Source: Costus lasius (taxonomy: Eukaryota; Streptophyta; Magnoliopsida; Zingiberales; Costaceae). From it: a DNA stretch of 64,000 nt. Position 1 is the stretch's first letter; every line of letters starts with the position of its first letter. The translations under genes and the position numbers were made by a program. The DNA lies in NCBI GenBank assembly GCA_027563935.2, contig CM050449.1, positions 55,941,949 through 56,005,948 of the forward strand. Reading direction: 5' to 3'. The notes beneath the pieces were generated by a model. That model was given only the letters and a program-made list of their open reading frames with translations. It ran no database searches and was not told where the DNA came from. This document shows, in pieces, positions 47,716-60,576 of this stretch.

Positions 47716-49401
47716 TGGAAGTCCCCTAATCTAAAGGGGGGGGGGGGGGCGAAACCCAAATAGGAGGCGCATAAATTTTTTCTAGCGGAAGCAAGGGTTT
47801 CTTCGAATCGTTTGCATAGACATATGATTAACTTGTTAAACAACTAGTATAGATCATACCATAGCCATTGTGTAGATGTCGGCTTGGAAGAAGAGAACAA
47901 ATCTGATCTCCTCCAAAAGATGCGCACACAATGAGATGTTGCCTACTCCCTTGTTGCTTCTTGTGCTAGCAAGGCACCAAGGTATCTTGATCGAATAAAA
48001 GGAAATGAGAGATGAACTCTCTTTCTTGGCCGAACTTTCTCCAAGACGTCTTTTTCTCCACACGAGAGTGTCGTCGAGAGCAAGGAGCAAAGGGTTGAAT
48101 GGAGCGTGAAGCCAACCGAACGTGGAGGCGTTTCTATTTTGGAACTTCCAAAAATAGCAAACGAAAACGTTCATGCATTATGCGTTCACTTCAAGTGAAC
48201 CAAACGCTTATCCCACTCCATATGAACCATGCGCTCACACATGAGCCGGTACACATGTATATGGTTCAATGGTCAAACCAAACCAGCCCAAGCAATGGTC
48301 TAGATCTCATTGAACCAAAAAGGTTCAAGATCTAACCGTTGATCTCTCAATGCTTTTGATCTCACCGATCTAGCATCACTTCTCTCGATCGAAGCTTACC
48401 GATCTCAAGCCCTAATCAATCAAACATGATCAGACCAGATCTCACTTACAATCAGAGTTTAAATCCCTTTAAACTGAACCGAAACAATTCAGTCCACACG
48501 ATCTGACTTAAGTAAGCCATATCATCAAATTGTGCGACCCTAAGGGTTTCCTTTAAATGTCGGTAACGATAACTTACGTTATCACAATCAGTGAGGGGTA
48601 TCTAGCAACACATCACTGTCTCCCGATATAAAGGAAAGAGTCTTCCAAGACTACACCCAAACCACAGCACAAGTGTGAATCCACTTCACGAGGCATACAT
48701 GTTTCCTTTGCCACTGGATGTTCTTATTGGACAAGCGTGTCAAGCCTGTAGCTCCAATATGATGAGCATGATTAGATCAGATGAGCATAGTCACCTGGGT
48801 ATGGCCATACACTTTCTCAATCATCTCATGCAGGGGGCCCCTTTAGAACATCACACTCCAATCAAGGAGACGGCAATCCTATATCTATCACTAGTGTCCT
48901 AACCTGATTCATGATCATTATCCAAGATAGTCTATAACCATTATGTTTCAAATGATATTGAACTACCTCAAAACAATGACAATCATCATTTTAGAAACAC
49001 AAGTGATCTCAAGTCAGAGGACATGTGCCACTTGTTGCAAACAAGGATTATTCACATTGTGACAAGCAATTGAATATCCTAGTAGGGTCTGTCCAGTACA
49101 TCCAATGTACCCATGAGTCTACATCTTATTCCATGCTCGAAGCATCCTATAAGATTAGAACACATATTAGTCTCAATCATATCAAGGCTGTCTCATGTTC
49201 ACCAAGATATCTCGACTAAGGACATTATAGCATGTCAGCCAAGCTTCACAGCTTTGAGACATTATTCAGAAGCACACTTATTGCAGCAGACAATGTAACA
49301 AACTGAATAACAACCATTGCCTTTATAAACATAAGAGTTTATACATGATACTGAAAGAATCCCAAGGCCTCAAACATTAGCCTTAAGGGCATACCCCAAC
49401 A
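47716..49401 (-). repeat. 3' LTR of copia D
   Basis: 1686 bp, TG...CA, with a run of about 14 G near 47736 against 7 in the partner LTR. Confidence 0.94.
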
Positions 49402-49421
49402 ATCTCCCACTTGCACTTAAT

Positions 49422-52400
49422 CTAATGGTTGAGAAATCTCAAACCCATATTATTACAGTGCTTCTCATGCTTCTGCTGCGCCAGAGGCTTGGTAAGCGGG
49501 TCAGCCAGATTGTCATCTGTATGAACCTTGCAGATTTTGATCTCACCACGATCAATGATCTCCCGGATCAAGTGAAACCGTCTCTGTATGTGCTTGGACT
49601 TCTGGTGCGACCGTGGTTCCTTTGCTTGTGCGATTGCTCCAGTGTTATCACAGAAGATAACCAAAGGATCTGCACTCGAAGGAACAACACCAAGTTCCTG
49701 AACGAACTTGCGAATCCATACTGCCTCCTTAGATGCTTCCGAGGCTGCAACATACTCGGCTTCTGTTGTGGAATCAGCAACGATAGACTGTTTGAAACTT
49801 TTCCACACCACTGCTCCACCATTCAAGCTAAAAATATAGCCTGATTGCGATCGGAAATCATCTTGGTCAGATTGGAACGAAGCATCAGTATATCCTTCAA
49901 TACTGAGTTCTTCCTGACCTCCATATATCAAGAACATATCTTTGGTCCTCCGAAGATATTTCAAAATGTTCTTGACTGCAATCCAGTGCGCCTGACCTGG
50001 ATTACTTTGGAATCGACTGGTCACGCTTAACCCGTAAGCGACGTCTGGGCGAGTACATAACATCGCATACATAATGGACCCAATAGCCGAAGCATAAGGC
50101 GTATTGTCCATTTCATCTTTCTCAGTCTGTGTTAGTGGACACTGACTCTTTGAAAGATTCAGACCATGTCTGACTAGAAGATATCCTCTTTTAGAATTCT
50201 CTAAATGAAATCTCTCCAGGACTTTATCGATGTAAGTACTTTGGCACAGCCCGAGAAGCCTCTTAGATCTATCTCTGTAGATCTTCACACCTAATACATA
50301 GGCTGCTTCTCCTAGATCTTTCATCTGGAAACATTTTCTTAACCATGCTTTAACAGCATGTAGTTCAGGAATATCGTTTCCAATGATTAAGATATCATCG
50401 ACGTAGAGGACTAGGAAAGTAATCACGCTTCCACTAAACCTCTTATATACACACGGGTCATCTTCATTCTTGATGAAACCAAATTCACAGATTGATTCAT
50501 CAAAACGAATATTCCAGCTTCTAGATGCTTGTTTAAGTCCATAAATGGACTTCTTTAACTTGCATATTTTATGACGATCTGATGGATTAGTGAAACCTTC
50601 AGGTTGTGTCATATACACATCCTCATCCAGTTTTCCATTAAGGAAAGCGGTCTTCACATCCATCTGCCAGATCTCATAATCGTAATATGCTGCTATCGCA
50701 AGAATAATCCGAATAGACTTGAACATGGCTACAGGAGAGAAAGTTTCATCATAATCTATCTTGTAGATTTGTTTGAAACCTTTCGCAACTAGCCTGCCTT
50801 TATAGGTAACTACGTTACCATCCATGTCAATCTTCTTCTTGAAGATCCATTTACAGCCTATAGGGATTACTCCCGGAGGCGGATCAACCAAATCCCAGAC
50901 TTGATTATCTGACATGGAGTCCATCTCGGCTCGCATAGCTTCAAGCCATCTAGCTGACTCCGGTCCACTGACCGCATCCGCATAAGTGAGGGGTTCATCA
51001 TGATCAATGATGTAGACTCCGTCATAGCGCTCAGGCTGTCGACGGATCCTTCCCGATCTACGCGGTTCCCGTGATATCTGAGCCTCAGGTTGTTCAATAA
51101 CCTGTTCTACTGGCTCAGGCTCATCCAACTGTGCTTGACTACTTTGTCCTTCCTCTGGATTCTCATCCAGTTTTATTTCTCTCACACTGGCTTCTTGCAG
51201 AAGAAATTCCTTCTCAAGAAAAATTGCCGTCCGAGCAACAAATACTTTGTTCTCTTTGGGATCGTAGAAATAATAACCCTTAGTTTCCTTAGGGTAACCG
51301 ACAAAGATGCATTTCTCAGATCTGCTCTCTAGTTTCCCAGAGGCGAGCTTTTTGACATAAGCATCGCAACCCCAGATCTTAATAAATGTCAAGCTCGGCT
51401 GTTTCCCATACCATAACTCATATGGAGTCTTTGAAACTGCCTTGGATGGCACTCGGTTTAGTACCTTTGCAGCTGTTTCCAGTGCAAATCCCCAAAAGGA
51501 GTAAGGTAGAGTAGCCTGACTCATCATAGAACGAACCATATCCAGTAAGGTTCTGTTCCTCCTCTCGGACACACCATTCCATTGCGGTGTTACTGGTGGA
51601 GTGAGCTGTGAGATAATCCCACACTCCTTCAGATAGTCAGTAAACTCTCGACTTAGGTATTCTCCACCTCGATCTGAGCGAAGTGCCTTGATATTTCGGC
51701 CTAGCTGATTCTGTACTTCATTTTTGAACACTTTGAACATGTCAAAAGATTCACTCTTATGTCTCATTAGATAGACATACCCATATCTACTGAAATCATC
51801 AGTAAAGGTAATGAAGTATGAATAGCCACCTCTGGCATGTTTACTAAATGGCCCACACACATCACTGTGTATAAGGTCAAGTAAACCTGAAGCCCTTTGA
51901 CCTTTGTTAGGAAAAGGAGACTTCGTCATTTTGCCCAATAAACAAGCTTTGCATGTATCAATCTCCTCATAGGAGTATGATCCCAGCAGTCCATGGTCAT
52001 GCAACCGCTTAATGCGCTTCTTGTTAATATGGCCTAAACGACTATGCCATAGCAAGGTGCTGTCATCAGCATACTTGGCTTTCTTATTATCAATATTTTG
52101 TATAGAACATTCCATGTCCAACATGAATAACCCATTGTTAATTGACCCAGTAGCATAAATAATATTATCAAGAGAAAGATAACACTTTGAAGTCTTGCAT
52201 TCAAAGGAAAACCCTTTCCTGACAAGAGCATGAATAGAGATAATATTCTTGGTAATGCTAGGTACAAAATAATAATTGTTCAGTTCTAATACAAGTCCAG
52301 ATGGTAATGAGATGTGATATTCTCCTACAGCAACAGCAGCAACCCGTGCCCCGTTTCCTACTCGTAGGTCCACCTCATGCTGTCCCACCTGTCTTCTTCT

Positions 52401-53306
52401 CTTGAGTTCCTGTACATTTGAACAAATGTGAACTCCATATGCAGTGTCCAACACCCATGATATAGAAGAAGAGGATATCATGACTTCAGTCACAAAAATA
52501 CCTGAGCCAGAAGCGATGCTTCCCTTCTTGTCTCCTTGGAGCGCTTTATAGTCCTTTTTCTAGTGACCCAGCTGGCCACAATGGAAACATCTGTATTCCT
52601 TCGACCGCTTAACCTTTTGTTTCAGAGCCTTGTTGTAGTTCTTGACAGGGGCTTTGCCCTTCTTCCCCTTCTTCTTGTTCCTAGAAGGAAACATCAAGAC
52701 AGAGGTTGAAGGCTTTCCCTTTAGAGTCTCCTCTGTAGTCAAGAGCATATTCAGCAACTCTGCCGGAGTACAGTCGATCTTGTTCATATTAAAATTAATA
52801 ATGAATGGATCGAAAGAGGCCGGAAGGGACTGCAGAATAATGTCTACAGCAAGCTCCTGATTGATGGTATGCCCCAGTTTCTCTAGAGCCTCTTTGTGCC
52901 CAATCATCTTGAGCACATGAGCTCCCACTGGACTCCCTTCAGCCAGTTTGCTCTGAAAGAAAAGCTTGGTCAAATTATAGCGTTCAATCCTCGCCTGTGC
53001 AGCATACAGCATCTTGAGGTTTGCTATAATTTCTATAGCAGACATATCCTCATGCTGACGCTGCAGCTATGGTGTCATAGAGGCTAGCATCAGGCAAGCG
53101 ACATCAATGCTATCATTGACATGCTTTTCATAGGCTTCCCGAACCGCCCTTGCGGCGTTCGGAGCGGGTTGAGGCGGTATAGCCGTCTCGAGGACATACA
53201 GTTTCCTCTCAGCCTTAAGAACAATCTTACGGTGTCCGTACCAGTCTGAGAAGTTTGGCCCAGCAAACTTCTCCCTTTCCAGTAGGGATCGCACATTGAA
53301 GCTCAT
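49422..53306 (-). pseudogene. Copia D gag-pol polyprotein, two in-frame stops
   Basis: The frame starts at ATG 53306 and runs about 1294 codons. It matches element I across gag, protease (DTAYG instead of DTACG), integrase, RT (YVDD) and RNase H. A TAG replaces a sense codon after residue 79 (53067), and a second TAG replaces the Trp of the zinc knuckle near 52561; the last Cys of the knuckle is changed to Tyr (TGT to TAT). No frameshift: the 79-, 161- and 1023-residue open parts are all in one frame. Confidence 0.94.
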
Positions 53307-55111
53307 GGTGTTCGTTGCTGTAGGAATCTACAACAATGCAAGAACAGCAAGGTCAGTATCAATGTTTAGAATCAATCCAGGACTTAAGAAAGATTCTTTT
53401 CTCACTATTTTATCTGACTGAAAAATCCATTAAAACAGTCCGAAAGAGTAAGACTCTTTTAGTGAGATGGGATCCAGATTTCATACTTGGTCTCCGCGTC
53501 CCGCTCAGGCGAGATAAGATGCACAGAGAGTACAAGCACTAATTTCTGGTAGGCAGTCCCTGCCAATCGCCAACCCGTGCGATTCCCCTTCATCTGGGCA
53601 ATCCAGCAGACTGTGCCAACTGAGTTGGTACAACACAGTCTCTGACCCCACAGATGGCTGCCTCCATATAGCTAACATATGCCCCATATGTAGCCTACAT
53701 GGTCAAGCTGACCTGACCTACTCCCTGGACCACCACGTGCTATGCTGAGCAACGAGAAGCGATAAATCCCTTCTCTGTAACACGCAGGTGAAATCACACA
53801 CCGTCTGAAGATAGATGGGCGTGCCCACTGAGTGGGTACAACACGGCCCCAACGATAGTCAGAACAGTGAGGTTTCGCGTCAGAAGGCATACGAGCTTGA
53901 TATTATAGCGTTGGATTTTAACGGTCCTTTTATCTTCTTAGCTATCATGCAAACCCTATGGTGATAGCTGAAGATAAATAAATCATGCAATTCTAATTAT
54001 TTAAACAACAAAAGAAAGCATGATGATCTTATGTGGTAAACGCCCATTAAGCCTAGGTAAGACCTTAAGTTAACTTAAGTCTTCACTTGAGCTCTTCATG
54101 AGTCATTAGCATCTCATCTGGCCCAGACCAGGGCCCAAGCGCCCTCTGCAGCTCAGATGCGCCCACCAGGTACATGCGCCTGTCATAGGGTCAAACCCTA
54201 GACCTCCCACCTGGTCAAGCCTCTGCTGCATGCGCCTCTGCCATGTGTGCTCTGTGCTCTTGTCTGATTAAAATTACATTTTAATCTATCTAGACAAGAT
54301 TGACACGCAGGTCAATTACACAATAAATTAATTAAAATGTGATGCGCAGATCACAAAATAATTTACAATTAATCCAGGCACGCAGGCCCCAGCACAGCAC
54401 ACATTAATTGGGCAACCCACATAAGATGAAATAAACAAGCATCATGGCATCCAATCAACATGTGATCCATCAACAAAATAAATTTTTTTTAAAAAAAACC
54501 CATTGGAATCAATTTTATTTGTCTTATGTGCCCTACTACCTTACAACGGTCCATTAATAGGGATCCACTCATCATGTCTAGTCAGATCCACTGCCCTTGC
54601 ATGCACCAAGTCCTAACTGACTTGAGTCGACCTAATGGTCAACCATGCATGCGCAAAGGGCTGAACAACCTTCATGAGTTCTGGCAAGCGGGTGTGACCC
54701 CGGGCCTAACTCAAGAGTGCTCACTGGTTGTCTCAACCAGACCTTGCTACACGCCTGTCTGCAGTCGACCTATAGCCACCTCATGCTTGCGCATAGGTGC
54801 CATCTGGTCGACCCATCTAGGCTGTCAGATGGTCTGATCAGACTATTTGGATCCTACCTAGAGGATGACTTCAACCCCATCAACCCGTCTAAGGGTTTAT
54901 AGTAGGCGCTTAGATCTAATATGGGGCGCGCAAGTGATCAAGTTTTAAGGAAAAACTACAACAAGCGCATACATGATACATGCGCCAAGATACATCATAT
55001 TCACAACAATAAGCATGTAGTTAGGCATGTAATTATCCATTAGATCTATTCACAAGCGCATTCATGGATTAAACATGAAGATCAAGCAATCATATGAACA
55101 AGCAATAACCT
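53307..55111 (-). other. Copia D untranslated leader
   Basis: 1.8-kb non-coding leader, collinear with those of A, E and I. Palindromes CCAACTGAGTTGG (53616-53628) and CCCACTGAGTGGG (53824-53836) are both perfect. Confidence 0.8.
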
Positions 55112-55123
55112 GCTCTGATACCA
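55112..55123 (-). other. Primer-binding site of copia D (tRNA-iMet)
   Basis: Reads TGGTATCAGAGC on the minus strand, 2 bp inside the 5' LTR. Confidence 0.93.
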
Positions 55124-55125
55124 AT

Positions 55126-56805
55126 TGGAAGTCCCCTAATCTAAAGGGGGGGCGAAACCCAAATAGGAGGCGCATAAATTTTTTCTAGCGGAAGCAAGGG
55201 TTTCTTCGAATCGTTTGCATAGACATATGATTAACTTGTTAAACAACTAGTATAGATCATACCATAGCCATTGTGTAGATGTCGGCTTGGAAGAAGAGAA
55301 CAAATCTGATCTCCTCCAAAAGATGCGCACACAATGAGATGTTGCCTACTCCCTTGTTGCTTCTTGTGCTAGCAAGGCACCAAGGTATCTTGATCGAATA
55401 AAAGGAAATGAGAGATGAACTCTCTTGCTTGGCCGAACTTTCTCCAAGACGTCTTTTTCTCCACACGAGAGTGTCGTCGAGAGCAAGGAGGAAAGGGTTG
55501 AATGGAGCGTGAAGCCAACCGAACATGGAGGCGTTTCTATTTTGGAACTTCCAAAAATAGAAAACGAAAACGTTCATGCGTTATGCGTTCACTTCAAGTG
55601 AACCAAACGCTTATCCCACTCCATATGAACCATGCGCTCACACATGAGCCGGTTCACATGTATATGGTTCAATGGTCAAACCAAACTAGCCCAAGCAATG
55701 GTCTAGATCTCATTGAACCAAAAAGGTTCAAGATCTAACCGTTGATCTCTCAATGCTTTTGATCTCACCGATCTAGCATCACTTCTCTCGATCGAAGCTT
55801 ACCGATCTCAAGCCCTAATCAATCAAACATGATCAGACCAGATCTCACTTACAATCAGAGTTTAAATCCCTTTAAACTGAACCGAAACAATTCAGTCCAC
55901 ACGATCTGACTTAAGTAAGCCATATCATCAAATTGTGCGACCCTAAGGGTTTCCTTTAAATGTCGGTAACGATAACTTACGTTATCACAATCAGTGAGGG
56001 GTATCTAGCAACACATCACTGTCTCCCGATATAAAGGAAAGAGTCTTCCAAGACTACACCCAAACCATAGCACAAGTGTGAATCCACTTCACGAGGCATA
56101 CATGTTTCCTTTGCCACTGGATGTTCTTATTGGACAAGCGTGTCAAGCCTGTAGCTCCAATATGATGAGCATGATTAGATCAGATGAGCATAGTCACCTG
56201 GGTATGGCCATACACTTTCTCAATCATCTCATGCAGGGGGGGCCCTTTAGAACATCACACTCCAATCAAGGAGACGGCAATCGTATATCTATCACTAGTG
56301 TCCTAACCTGATTCATGATCATTATCCAAGATAGTCTATAACCATTATGTTTCAAATGATATTGAACTACCTCAAAACAATGACAATCATCATTTTAGAA
56401 ACACAAGTGATCTCAAGTCAGAGGACATGTGCCACTTGTTGCAAACAAGGATTATTCACATTGTGACAAGCAATTGAATATCCTAGTAGGGTCTGTCCAG
56501 TACATCCAATGTACCCATGAGTCTACATCTTATTCCATGCTCGAAGCATCCTATAAGATTAGAACACATATTAGTCTCAATCATATCAAGGCTATCTCAT
56601 GTTCACCAAGATATCTCGACTAAGGACATTACAGCATGTCAGCCAAGCTGAACAGCTTTGAGACATTATTCAGAAGCACACTTATTGCAGCAGACAATGT
56701 AACAAACTGAATAACAACCATTGCCTTTATAAACATAAGAGTTTATACATGATACTGAAAGAATCCCAAGGCCTCAAACATTAGCCATAAGGGCATACCC
56801 CAACA
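55126..56805 (-). repeat. 5' LTR of copia D
   Basis: 1680 bp, pair of 47716-49401; right end CCCCAACA followed by TSD CACGC. Confidence 0.94.
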
Positions 56806-58019
56806 CACGCCATCGCCTAGGGTTTCGCCACCCGCTTGATCCAGACGATCTCCGGCCGTGATTCTTCTACTGAAGAATCGCCTGGTGAAGGAGACGACGT
56901 GCCAGAAGTTTCAGATCGAAAGGATACAAATCGAAGGAGAAATTAGAGGAAGAAGGATCGCCACCACTGTTCACGCCTTCTTTTGCAAAATACAGCTATG
57001 AAATACTTGACAGCCGTGCCTTATTTTCTAAAAACTCTTCCTTTTGTTGATTTTCAATTTTTTGAAATTATGGAATATTGTATTTCCTTCACCATGCTAG
57101 CTTAAATTACTCTTGGGATATGGGGGAGTAATTCACTTATTTTCCAATGACTAGATAACTGATTTTTATATACTTCGTTGCTTTTAATCTTAACATGATG
57201 ATTTTGCTCATGTGATAATTGTGCTTAGAATCTCTTTAAATTCATGTTATTAATTATGTTCTTAGAATTTTCGCTTGAGACCGAAAGGTAATTGCTTGAG
57301 AATTTGGAACCCTAGAATTGCATGTTAGGAACCCTTCCTTAGGTTTGATCCAACTTGATCTGTTCTAGTAAAATTACTGCCATGATTATAACATGAATCT
57401 ATAGATTGAGTCTATTTGTTAAACGTGGAGATCTTGCACAAAAGTGAGGATCGGAACGTTGGAGATCTATGAGTAAAACTGGTGTCGAGGCTTGGATGCA
57501 CGAAAGTGATCCTTGAGTTTCCGCTAGAGATTGTCAACCTAGAATTCGGATGCACGAAAGTGATCCTTGAGTTCATAGATTGATAATTTGATTATCTTCA
57601 GCGTTGGGACAAATCTTGCGCGAAAGTGAAGATAAATCCCTGTGTGATTCTTTGCACGAGAGTGAAACAATCTTTTATTAGGTAAATCGTATCTTCATCA
57701 TGATAAAATTAAACCGACGAAATCCTTATTCATATCTAGTCATAAGAGTTAAGTGAACGAAACCCTAGTCCCACCTTTCTCTCTGACAGTTTTCTTTTGT
57801 GTGTTTGCGATATTTGCTTAACTTTCATTTGATTGCCTAGATAGCAAAAAATCAATTATTTAGTACTTGACAACGTAGGTCCCTATGGATTCGATACTTT
57901 CTTTATTACTTCGTGTACCCGTGCACTTGCGGGATCACAACAAGTTTTTGGCGCCGTTACCAAGGATTAGTCCAAGGTACATGCGTGTCATACTTGTAGT
58001 GTTACCTTACGGTACAACA
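56806..58019 (+). repeat. 3' LTR of element C, right part
   Basis: Resumes the C LTR after copia D and ends GGTACAACA at 58019, followed by TSD CCTGC. The five GCACGAAAGTGA-type motifs recur between 57436 and 57665. Confidence 0.93.
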
Positions 58020-58024
58020 CCTGC

Positions 58025-59327
58025 ATGCATATTCCTTTGCCCAGCATTTACTAGTCTGCATGATGAGGTCCGGCGTCGTATCTTTTCGGGCAACATTCAT
58101 AATGTAATGAAGGCCAACGAGCATCGTAGGCCACATCATTTCTCTTTAGGTGAGCAGGTGAGGGTGCGTATCCACCCCGAGCATCTGTCCAACCGGGCGT
58201 ATTTTAAGCTTCAGCCGCGTTACATGGGGCCTTATGCGGTGATGCGGCAGATCAGCTCCAATGCCTACGTTTTGGACTTGCCTGAGGACATGGGGATCCA
58301 CCCCGTCTTCAACATAGCGGACCTCCTTCCCTTCTACGGCCCTTTGGAGGGCCCATCTGACATTGACGACCCGCTACCTCCTAGTTCTCTAGAGGAGAAC
58401 CCATCAGATCACGCAGTAGAAGCTGATGCAGGAGCAAACGGGCCCATGAACATGCTTGAGGATGGCCCAACCCCTCCAACAGACACATGGGGAGACTCCC
58501 CAGGGCCCCAGGAATTTTCCCTGAAATTTATGCCTCAGTCAGAGTACCCCAGACCCCGACACGGCCAGACCGTGCGCCCCGTCATGGCCGTGACACGGTC
58601 GCTTGTAGACGCGAACGCCTAACACGAGCGTGCTCCTGGTCACGGGCAAACCGTGCCCGGTTCTGTGTATTTCAGTAACTCCCATCACGGCCGTTCTCCT
58701 GGTCACGGGCAAGCCGTGCCCGGCTCTTTGGATTTCGGCCACACCGAACACAGGTGCGCTCCTGGTCACGGGCATGCCGCACCCGGCTCTATGGATTTCG
58801 GCCACACCGAACATGGGCGTGCTCCTGGTCACGGGCAAGCCGTGCCCGGTTCTATGGATTTCGGCAACACCGAACTCGGGCGTGCTCCTAGTCACGGGCA
58901 AGCCGTGCCCGATTCTGTGGACTTCGCCCACTCCAAACACGGTCGTGCTCACCATCACGGCCAGGCCATGTCCGCCCCTAGAGATGAGTTGCAGCCCCGA
59001 CGACCCCACTTCGATATGCACCGCCCTCCCTATCATATTGCTCCACCCCATGACGACCCAAAGGAGCCCAACAAGGTGAAAATCTGGCGATCCCAACGCC
59101 AAAGTAAGCCCTCGGACCGTTTCTTGGGCGTCATTAGCCCTCTTTCCATCCATACCGAAGTGGCATAGCCCAAGGGCACTATGATCCAATCCCCTAAAGA
59201 TCCAACTCCAAGTGAGCCGCTTAATCTGATTACCAACACGGCCCAACACCGGGCCACGACGGTGGTGACCCAGCCCACAACATCGAAGTTCTGCTATTTT
59301 GTCACCATGTGCTCCGAGCACGTCTAA
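58025..59327 (+). pseudogene. Gypsy K integrase C-terminus with His-rich repeat tail (part 2)
   Basis: This continues the K integrase after element C. A one-base deletion near 58050 restores contact with the LHDEVRRRIF stretch; then comes a GPY/F-type integrase end (MGPYAVMRQISSNAYVLDLP, HPVFNIADLLPF). No chromodomain is seen. Instead there is an acidic/Pro linker and, from about 58620, six 21-residue units of the type HGRAPGHGQAVPGSMDFGHTE, then a DRFLGVISP motif and a C-terminus KFCYFVTMCSEHV with a stop at 59325. Two in-frame stops (58620, 59166) break the tail. The same C-terminal layout is in L, so the tail is a family feature, not noise. Confidence 0.82.
58623..58990 (+). repeat. 63-bp coding minisatellite in the K tail
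   Basis: Six tandem units of 63 bp encode His/Gly/Ala/Pro repeats around GHGQAVPG; unit sequences differ at several bases but keep the frame. Confidence 0.85.
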
Positions 59328-60127
59328 ACCGCCCCCGTACAAAGACGCAGGATCGCGCGACCAGCTTCGGAGAATATTAGGTAGTTGTTATTCCTTGTCT
59401 TGCAGTTGCAGATTGACCACTTTAGTGGACTGCAAGAGGGGTTAGGTGGTTAAACTAGAGTGTCTCTTGTGTATTTTGTTTGTTCCCTCCCCTCTTATTC
59501 TATAAAAGAGGAGGTAGGACTAAGTGTTGAGTAGTTCTCTTAGAGGTAGGGATCTCCTGGTGAGCTAGAGTGAGCTTCCAGCTTGTGTGGAAGGCGAAGT
59601 TGCTGCGCCTACGGAGTTGTAAGAGTCGGTGACTGGTGTCTCGACTCGGCTTGGTTTCCAGCTTTATAAGAAGTAAATCCCACCCTCCGGTGGGTCAGGT
59701 TCGCTTGTTTTTTCTATTTTCTTGCTTTGATACCGAGTTGGCTTTCTCCTTTCTTCTTCACCCACGGCTGTCCATTCATCGGAGGCGTGGTATCTCTTGT
59801 CCTTGGTTTGTTTCAGCTGCGTAGATGCGCGAGCTAAACCCCACAAAGCCGCAGTCCCCCAACGCAAGCTAAGCTCAAAATGCGTTAAGAGAGCTGCAGG
59901 AATTCGCTAAATTTGCTACGAGGTTAGTGTGCTGCATTACTTAGTTGGGTGTCGTTCTCTTCATTCGCATTCGTGTTGCCCTAATCGAACTCGTCGCTAT
60001 TTCGTCGTGCTTTCTACCAGATTCCCTGCACTTTTTTGATGCATTTTCTCTTCCCTTTACTCACGACCCTCTCCCGTTTTATCGAGCATTGTGTACAACC
60101 CTAGAGTACGGCTTAAGGATCCCGTCA
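59328..60127 (+). repeat. Probable 3' LTR of gypsy K (left boundary uncertain)
   Basis: Non-coding sequence following the K stop, with a TATA box TATAAAAGAG at 59501-59510. It ends near CCCGTCA at 60127, where L integrase coding sequence begins. A homologous end (AGAGTACGG...TTAAGG...CA) closes the L LTR at 63233. The exact TG start was not found. Confidence 0.6.
59501..59510 (+). promoter_or_regulatory. TATA box in K LTR
   Basis: TATAAAAGAG, with an equivalent CATAAAAGAGGG at 62717-62728 in the L LTR at a similar place. Confidence 0.6.
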
Positions 60128-60576
60128 CCTATTAGACGCTTCATCAGAAACCCATCGGCATGCATAACGTCCCTCCCCCTCCGTTCATTCATGAGCCCGC
60201 ATACACCTTCGCTTCTCATATCGCAGGTTTACACGATGAGATTCGTCGTCAGATTTTCTTGAGCAACACCCGCTATGCGTCAGAGGCCAACGAGCTTCAT
60301 AGGCCACAGCATTTTGAGATCGGTGAGTTGGTCATGGTGTGCCTCCACCCTGAGTGTATGAGGTCTAGAGCCAATTGGAAGTTGCAAGCGCATTGCGACA
60401 GTCCCTACATGGTCCTACGGCGGGTTAGCACTAACGCATACGTCCTCGACCTCCCAGAAGACTCCTTCATTAGTCCCGTCTTCAACGTTGCTGATCTCTT
60501 GCCATACTGCGCGCCCCTTTCTGTCGGCGCTGCCGCCTCAGACATCGACCCTCCTTATTCTCCTTATTCTGCCGGC
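60128..60576 (+). pseudogene. Gypsy L integrase C-terminus, duplicated copy 1
   Basis: It encodes an integrase end of the same kind as K (AYTFASHIAGLHDEIRRQIF, then YMVLRRVSTNAYVLDLPEDS, SPVFNVADLLPY). It starts abruptly at the K LTR end and is cut at the duplication border, where the frame runs briefly into LTR sequence and stops at 60588. Confidence 0.8.

Larger units (their letters stand above)
47716..56805 (-). mobile_element. Copia element D (Angela/BARE-like), two-LTR, defective
   Basis: LTRs at 47716-49401 (1686 bp) and 55126-56805 (1680 bp) are flanked by the perfect TSD CACGC (47711-47715, 56806-56810). About 16 differences by eye, roughly 1%, plus a G-tract length change (14 versus 7). 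PBS, leader, a single-frame gag-pol with two stops, and the polypurine tract are present. Confidence 0.96.
39418..58019 (+). mobile_element. Non-autonomous Athila-like gypsy element C (gag-protease only)
   Basis: Two LTRs (39418-41504; 46839-47715 joined to 56806-58019) are flanked by the perfect TSD CCTGC (39413-39417, 58020-58024). The interior encodes gag and an aspartic protease but no RT, RNase H or integrase; 2.5 kb of non-coding DNA stands in their place. It would need enzymes from another element. Copia D is inserted in its 3' LTR. The LTRs differ by several percent in the parts compared, so C is older than D, as nesting requires. It is inserted in the integrase gene of K. Confidence 0.93.

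Noticed and set aside
58539..59342. 267-residue minus-strand ORF with repeated GVAEIHRTGHGLPVTRSTP units
   Set aside because: It is the antisense reading of the K tail minisatellite; the plus strand holds the conserved integrase frame and C-terminal motifs, so the minus frame is a by-product of the GC-rich repeats.
59840..59940. tRNA-like or small RNA gene in the K LTR
   Set aside because: No cloverleaf could be made from the sequence by eye; no support.
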